A stretch of 64,000 nucleotides of DNA, taken from positions 16,946,501-17,010,500 of the forward strand of contig CM060196.1 in the NCBI GenBank assembly GCA_030549335.1, written 5' to 3'. A model generated the notes under the pieces. It was not told the origin of the DNA. It worked only from the letters and a program-made list of their open reading frames with translations, and searched no databases. The DNA comes from Pontederia crassipes (taxonomy: Eukaryota; Streptophyta; Magnoliopsida; Commelinales; Pontederiaceae). Positions 59,301 through 64,000 of this stretch are shown here, piece after piece (positions within the stretch are counted from its first letter, which is position 1; each line of letters begins with the position of its first letter). A program made the translations under genes and the position numbers.

Positions 59301-59760
59301 TTCATCCTCGATTTTAATATTGATATTTCTGAGTTCTATCAATAAAGAATTTATTTGATCAAGATGTTCCTTCAGAGGGGTACCTTCTTGCATGCGGAGA
59401 GAGAACAGACGTTGCTTCAACAACAACTTGTTGGTGAGAGACTTCGTCATATATAGACTCTCGAGTCTCAACCACAGACCGACCGTCTTTTCTTCATCTG
59501 TGACCTCGATTATCACCTCATCCATCAGACACAACAAAATCATCGAGTGCGTCTTCTCCTCCTGTGTCGCCAAAGTTGCGAGGTCGATCTCTTTTACTTT
59601 GCCCTTCGAGTCTTCCTCCTTTGGTTTGTTCTTCGACACATTTAAGAGCGGCGCCCAGACTTCTTGTTATTTCAGAAGCGGCCGCATTTTGTTCTGCCAC
59701 AACCGAAACTATTTCTGCTAGTGAACTTCTTCACGCTCACGTTGTGCAACGCCATCTTTC
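56325..59760 (-). pseudogene. Copia gag-pol, broken
   Basis: gag from an ATG at about 59755 (MALHNVSVKKF) with an early frameshift, continuing at 59639-58932 (SLYMTKSLTNKLLLKQRLFS), and a zinc knuckle CNYCKKPSHWKKDC. Protease near 58880 has DSG, with a stop shortly after. The GAG-pre-integrase segment is at 58536-58228 (LWHMRLGHMSQNGMNIL), integrase at 58221-57760 (LRTDNGLEFYS, IVERMNRTLLERVR), and an acidic linker at 57678-57283. Reverse transcriptase is at 57298-56393 (YKWIFKKKARIS, LDVKTTFLHEEL). The active-site box reads YIGD where YVDD is expected (near 56810). Several stops and frameshifts separate these parts. RNase H is missing. Confidence 0.85.
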
Positions 59761-59790
59761 TACTGATCGAGAATCGCTAACGAACCCTAA

Positions 59791-59803
59791 GGCTCTGATA
59801 CAA
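59791..59803 (-). other. Copia primer-binding site, initiator tRNA-Met type
   Basis: On minus TTGTATCAGAGCC follows the LTR end directly, one base different from TGGTATCAGAGC. Confidence 0.75.
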
Positions 59804-59806
59804 GTT

Positions 59807-60135
59807 TGTTACGAAAAGAGGGAGAGAGGGATCGCACGAACACAGAAGAACACGGAGATTTACAATGTTCACACTAAATCGGGTTACGTTCTCGGGAAGC
59901 AGCGACTCTCTTTGTTATGAAATAATGATAATTATAATGATGGATCTCTGTCTAGACTCTTAGGAAGTTTATATAGGCACTTCCTTTGACAGATGATAGA
60001 AATTACATACGAACTGGGACTCTAAATAAATCCCCTGAAAATAAGACACATATCTCGTGATAAGAAAATAAATCAAATCTGAATCACATACAGAATACCC
60101 TAAAAAATTTTCGCTGAAGTGCCTGACTATGTAGG
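59807..60135 (-). mobile_element. 5' LTR of the TNT1-like Copia
   Basis: Its inner end is 59807 (plus-strand TGTTACGAAAAGAGGG, i.e. ...TAACA on minus). A minus-strand TATATAAAC-like box lies near 59968. The outer border is not fixed because there is no second LTR for comparison and no target duplication was recognised. Confidence 0.65.
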
Positions 60136-60904
60136 GGGACCAACTGAGTTCAGATTCAAGGCATTATTAATACTTCCAATAGTAAGACACATCTCCTCAA
60201 ACCCTTTCACGGTTTCAACCATTTTTTTCTTCTTAAGAGGTAGACACACCTCTTATCATAATAAGTTTATCATCATTATTGAAAATATACATTTTTTCTG
60301 ATAATTATATCCATTATGTATATATCCAAGTATTACATAATCTTAATAATATTTTATTATTAAAAACTTAATTATTTTTAATCTATATATAATCCTAATA
60401 CATAATGATATTTTTGTAGTTAATTGTAATGCCTTCTTCTTTCTTTTGTTGATATTTTTTTACTATTATTGTTCTCTCTCTCTCATTCTCTATCTTAATC
60501 TTCTAGTTAATTGTAATGCTTTCTTCTTTCTTTTGTTTTTAGTTAATTGTAATGCCTTCTTCTTTCTATTATTTTCTATTTGTTTTTAGTTAATTGTAAT
60601 TTCTCTTCTCTCTTTCTCAATATTAATAATGTCCCCTCTCTTAATCTTCCCACGGTGCTCATAATGCCTTCCTCTACGAAGCAAAAGACGAAGCCATCTG
60701 AACTCTGACGGCCTTGTCGAAGGTTGCGTGCAAGATGTCGAAAGATGAATCTATGTAGTGCCACTAGATAGACGGACGACTGGCATAGTGCACATTGGTT
60801 TAAAAGACATTGAAACATGGGTGTCTTTAATGTCACTCTTCTAATTCTTAGTGTCACTTCACATTTTTCATTTTATCCTCTTACTTTCATTAATATTCCC
60901 TCAC
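60136..60904. repeat. spacer with AGTTAATTGTAATGCC repeats
   Basis: AGTTAATTGTAATGCyTTCTTC occurs at about 60418, 60505 and 60540, with a fourth partial copy at about 60587. No gene is supported. Confidence 0.6.
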
Positions 60905-61968
60905 TTCACTTCTTTCATAGTGCCTTTTCATCTTCCGCTTTTCACTCAACTTGTTTAAATTAATTAATATTCTAATTATCTTTTCTTTCTTCACTTTCTT
61001 TCTTTTTCATATTAGTTCTTTTATTTTTTTATGATAAATATATAATACTTATATAATATAAGGTATGATACACACATAAATTTAATTAATATGTAAAACT
61101 AAAATTGCATCAAATATGTAAAGTATTAGAAAATATATATGAAATAAAAAATAGTGTAAGTGAAAATAAAGTACTACAGACAAAATTAAAAATAATTTTA
61201 TATTCTGATTATTTAATAAGTCTGTGTCATTTTTCCAATCTTTTAGAACTCATTTATCTTATATTTCCAAAAATAATTTATATGTATATTATAATATTAA
61301 ATTAAATTAATATGCATTCCTTTTTTTAAATAATTGCATATTCCAACAATTTACCAAGCTTTTATGTCTTTTGTTTTTTTATTTGTTGACGTAATTTATT
61401 TGATACATTTTGAAATTAAATGTATATTCAATATTATAATGATTTAATATAACACTCCTTTTATGTATTTTCCTTCTTACGTTTTGTCTCACCCAAATTC
61501 TTAAATATAACAATATCATATAAGATAAAGGGAACACATATTAATTTAATATAATATTGTAATATACATATAAATTAGTTTTGGAAAAATATAAGATAAA
61601 TGAGTTCTCAAAATTGGAAAAATGACAAATTAAATAATCAGAATATACAAATTATTTTTATATAATTCTTTTAGTTTTGTCTGTAGTACTTTATTTTCAC
61701 TTATACTATTTTTTATTTCCATTTTATTTCATATATATTTTCTAATACTTTACATATTTGATGCAATTTTAGTTTTACATATTAATTAAATTTATATGTG
61801 TGTATTATATCTCGTATTATATAAGTATTATATTTTTAACATAAAAAAATAAAAGCACTAATCCGGAAAAGAGAGAAAGTAGAAAAATGAAAGATAATTA
61901 GAATATTAATTAATATAAACAAGTTTGTTGAAAAGTAGAAGATGAAAAGTCACTATGGGAAAAGTGAA
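60905..61968. repeat. long inverted repeat (arms about 420 bp, spacer about 210 bp)
   Basis: The left arm, 60905-61320, reappears as reverse complement in the right arm, 61531-61968. Long matching runs include AATTTAATTAATATGTAAAA (61079 and inverse at 61772), TTGCATCAAATATGTAAAGT (61106 and inverse at 61752), and AAATAAAGTACTACAGACAA (61163 and inverse at 61679). Small indels separate the arms, and the right arm is about 20 bp longer. The spacer (61321-61530) is AT-rich and non-coding. It could be a fold-back DNA element or an inverted duplication; an RNA copy would form a long hairpin. Confidence 0.9.
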
Positions 61969-61975
61969 TTGATAA

Positions 61976-64000
61976 TATCTATCTATACTATATTAAAAGC
62001 AAGGAAGTTTGGAAGGAGAGCTTGACATTTGGCAAAAGTAGAAAGTGGCAAGTGTCCTTAAGAATTATAATTAATTAGAATATTATTTTGATGAAAAAAT
62101 TATTTGTCACTCATTTTTTAAATCAGTTATAGATAACTAATTAGGATATTAGTATATATATTATAATATTATTAAAGATACATTCTACAGTTATTTCTGA
62201 AATTATTTATAAAACGCTATAATTATATTTCTGAAAAAATTATATAATATTATATTTTCTTCATAAAAATATAAATTATGCAATTATATAATTTGGCACG
62301 TGGAGTTGTTATCGTATTATGAAGTTAGTTAGCTACATAATAATTTTGAATATAATATATATCTTATCTTATATCTATATTATATTAATATTAATATAGT
62401 ATAAGAATAAATATGAATGATATAATATGATGACATTTGGCCCCATGTGTAATAGATATAATTATTATATATATGATATAATAGATATATATTCATATTA
62501 TCTCTAAGTTAATTATATCATCATTTTATATAATATGATGACATTTGGCCCCATGTGTCTTTTTATTTTTGAAAAAAAAATAACATATCTGAAATCATAT
62601 ATGAATTGATATAGTAATTAGAATGTGGTAGAATATATCTGTTTCATAACCTACAAGTAATTTATCAATAATTAATAATTTGGCATGCCACGTGTATTCT
62701 AATAAGGCTATTAATTTGTAAATATTTTTTAAAATGTTTAGTTATCAGAATTAGTTACAAGATTATTTTATTAGATAGTGTTCTATGTGTACGAACTAAT
62801 TTAAATACATTTTTTGAATTGATGATTAGTTAGAAATTTGAATGGTTAATTAGTAAACCTCCTCTAGCAATTTAGACTTAATTAAAATATGAAGTAATTT
62901 GTATATTTTCTAAAAAAAATAATGATTAGTTAATAGTAATTTTATTTCTTGCAAAAAGATAATTTATGATTTTATTAGAGTAGTGGATAATAACTATCCA
63001 TAACCGTCAAATAGATTATAAACTAAGTAGTATTACTTTATGTCTGTATACTATATTGAGGGAATAATAAGCATGAAGAAAATGATATTCTATCTATATA
63101 TTATTAAAAGGAAGGTAGCATTGAAGGAGAGTGTGACAAATGTCTCTGTAAATTAATGGTATGTAAAAAAAATTCAGTCGCAAATATATAATGTATATAT
63201 ATGAGTTTATTATATATAAAAGTAATTGAATGTCAACAAAATCGTGCCCTCTTATTAGCAACCATTTCCACTATTTTCTGTGTATAATGCCACCCATTAG
63301 CCATCCTCTCCATCTTCGTAGCCATTGTTTCCACTTCTCATGCAATATAGATGGTTAGTTATTTAATAATTGTTTATTAATGGTAAAATAATAAAACATT
63401 GAACAGTTACATAGGGTGATTTATTCAACTAATCTACCATTCCCTATAAATAAGATTTCAATGGAACTCTATCCACAATCCATGGGGAGGATAAATATTT
63501 ATTCAATTCTCTTATTGTTATGTGTTGAAAGTCTTTAACTTTTGAGATTATCCTAATAAGTTATTATCTGATCCTGAGAGTCTAATTTATACCTTATTAA
63601 GAGTATACAGATATTTCTCTTTGTTGCACTGAAGTAAAAACATAATTATGTCATAATTTACATTAGTTATTTTTTAATTTTATTATCTATATTATCTTGC
63701 ACTACATAGTTTAGATTCTTTTAGATATATGCCATTATATTTTGTCATTCTCAATATTCTTAATTGTTTAGTTTGTTATAGTATCTTTATTTAAATTATC
63801 TCTTCATATTGTTTAAATTAATTTTGGATGCAATTAGTGAAGGCGAGGTGCAATTATGGCAACCAATAAATATCACGGTGAGAATTAATAACTTGCTTAC
63901 AATAAATATTATATTTAAATCATATTACAATATGAAATGGAAATTTTACTTCTATTGGGTTTTTTTAAATACATATTTGTGATAGAACCATTTGTTTATT
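61976..64000. other. AT-rich region with Helitron-like start sequences
   Basis: TCTATCTATACTATATTAAA at 61979 followed by AAGGAGAGCTTGACA, and CTATCTATATATTATTAAAA at 63092 followed by GAAGGAGAGTGTGACA, are two copies of a motif resembling Helitron 5' ends (TC-start, TATATTA-rich). A 22-bp phrase GATGACATTTGGCCCCATGT occurs twice (about 62429 and 62536). No Rep/helicase frame is present. A short possible exon at 63838-63880 (ATGGCAACCAATAAATATCACG|GTGAG) is too short to name. Confidence 0.4.

Larger units (their letters stand above)
56325..60135 (-). mobile_element. TNT1-like Copia retrotransposon, 3'-truncated
   Basis: Read on minus: 5' LTR, tRNA-Met primer site, gag, protease, integrase, reverse transcriptase, then an abrupt end inside RNase H near 56325 (after RIFRYIRGTSDI). 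No 3' LTR is seen before the PLAC8 gene. Domain order and motifs place it in the Tork/TNT1 branch, different from the Copia at 18-25 kb. Confidence 0.85.

Overview
The window is nuclear DNA from a flowering plant. Genes carry GT-AG introns, include plant-specific families (PPR-PLS, plantacyanin, GDP-L-galactose phosphorylase), and sit in AT-rich spacer full of LTR retrotransposons and DNA transposons. The first exons of the plantacyanin, PLAC8, MAPEG and invertase-inhibitor genes are very GC-rich while neighbouring DNA is AT-rich. This contrast fits a monocot outside the grasses, but that is an inference and the species is not identified.

Layout. 1-3230: right-hand part of a CACTA (En/Spm) transposon with remains of a Transposase_24-type gene and a solo LTR nested in it. 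3996-6896 (-): an invertase/pectin-methylesterase inhibitor gene broken by a 2.3-kb solo Gypsy-type LTR and by frame lesions. 6.9-10.4 kb: AT-rich spacer. 10.86-13.9 kb (-): decayed chromovirus (Gypsy) polyprotein. 15247-16222 (-): MGST3-like MAPEG gene, four exons, intact. About 17.8-25.1 kb (+): decayed Copia element carrying a GC-rich insertion in gag and a Gypsy LTR in its 3' end. 26.1-28.2 kb: partial copy of two exons of the downstream DWNN gene, followed by tandem repeats. 30585-34719 (+): PQT3-like DWNN/zinc-knuckle/RING E3 ligase, nine exons. 39547-41487 (+): single-exon PPR gene of the PLS-E class. 42251-44259 (+): GDP-L-galactose phosphorylase (VTC2-like) gene, seven exons, with an apparent one-base lesion at the exon 5/6 junction. 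44.3-50.1 kb: AT-rich spacer with a dispersed repeat. 50158-50641 (-): plantacyanin. 51424-52488: non-autonomous DNA transposon with an 11-bp target duplication. 54573-55541 (-): PLAC8/cell-number-regulator-like gene. About 56.3-60.1 kb (-): TNT1-like Copia element, 3'-truncated. 60905-61968: a perfect-looking long hairpin (arms about 420 bp). 62-64 kb: AT-rich DNA with Helitron-like start sequences.

The genes do not form an operon or a metabolic cluster; each has its own promoter. Intact by inspection are MGST3-like, PQT3-like, PPR, plantacyanin and PLAC8. The inhibitor gene is a pseudogene, and the phosphorylase gene is either a recent pseudogene or carries a sequence error. I found no clearly novel system. 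The most unusual structures are the long inverted repeat, the partial exon duplication, and a GC-rich hairpin family seen near 20.1 and 37.0 kb.
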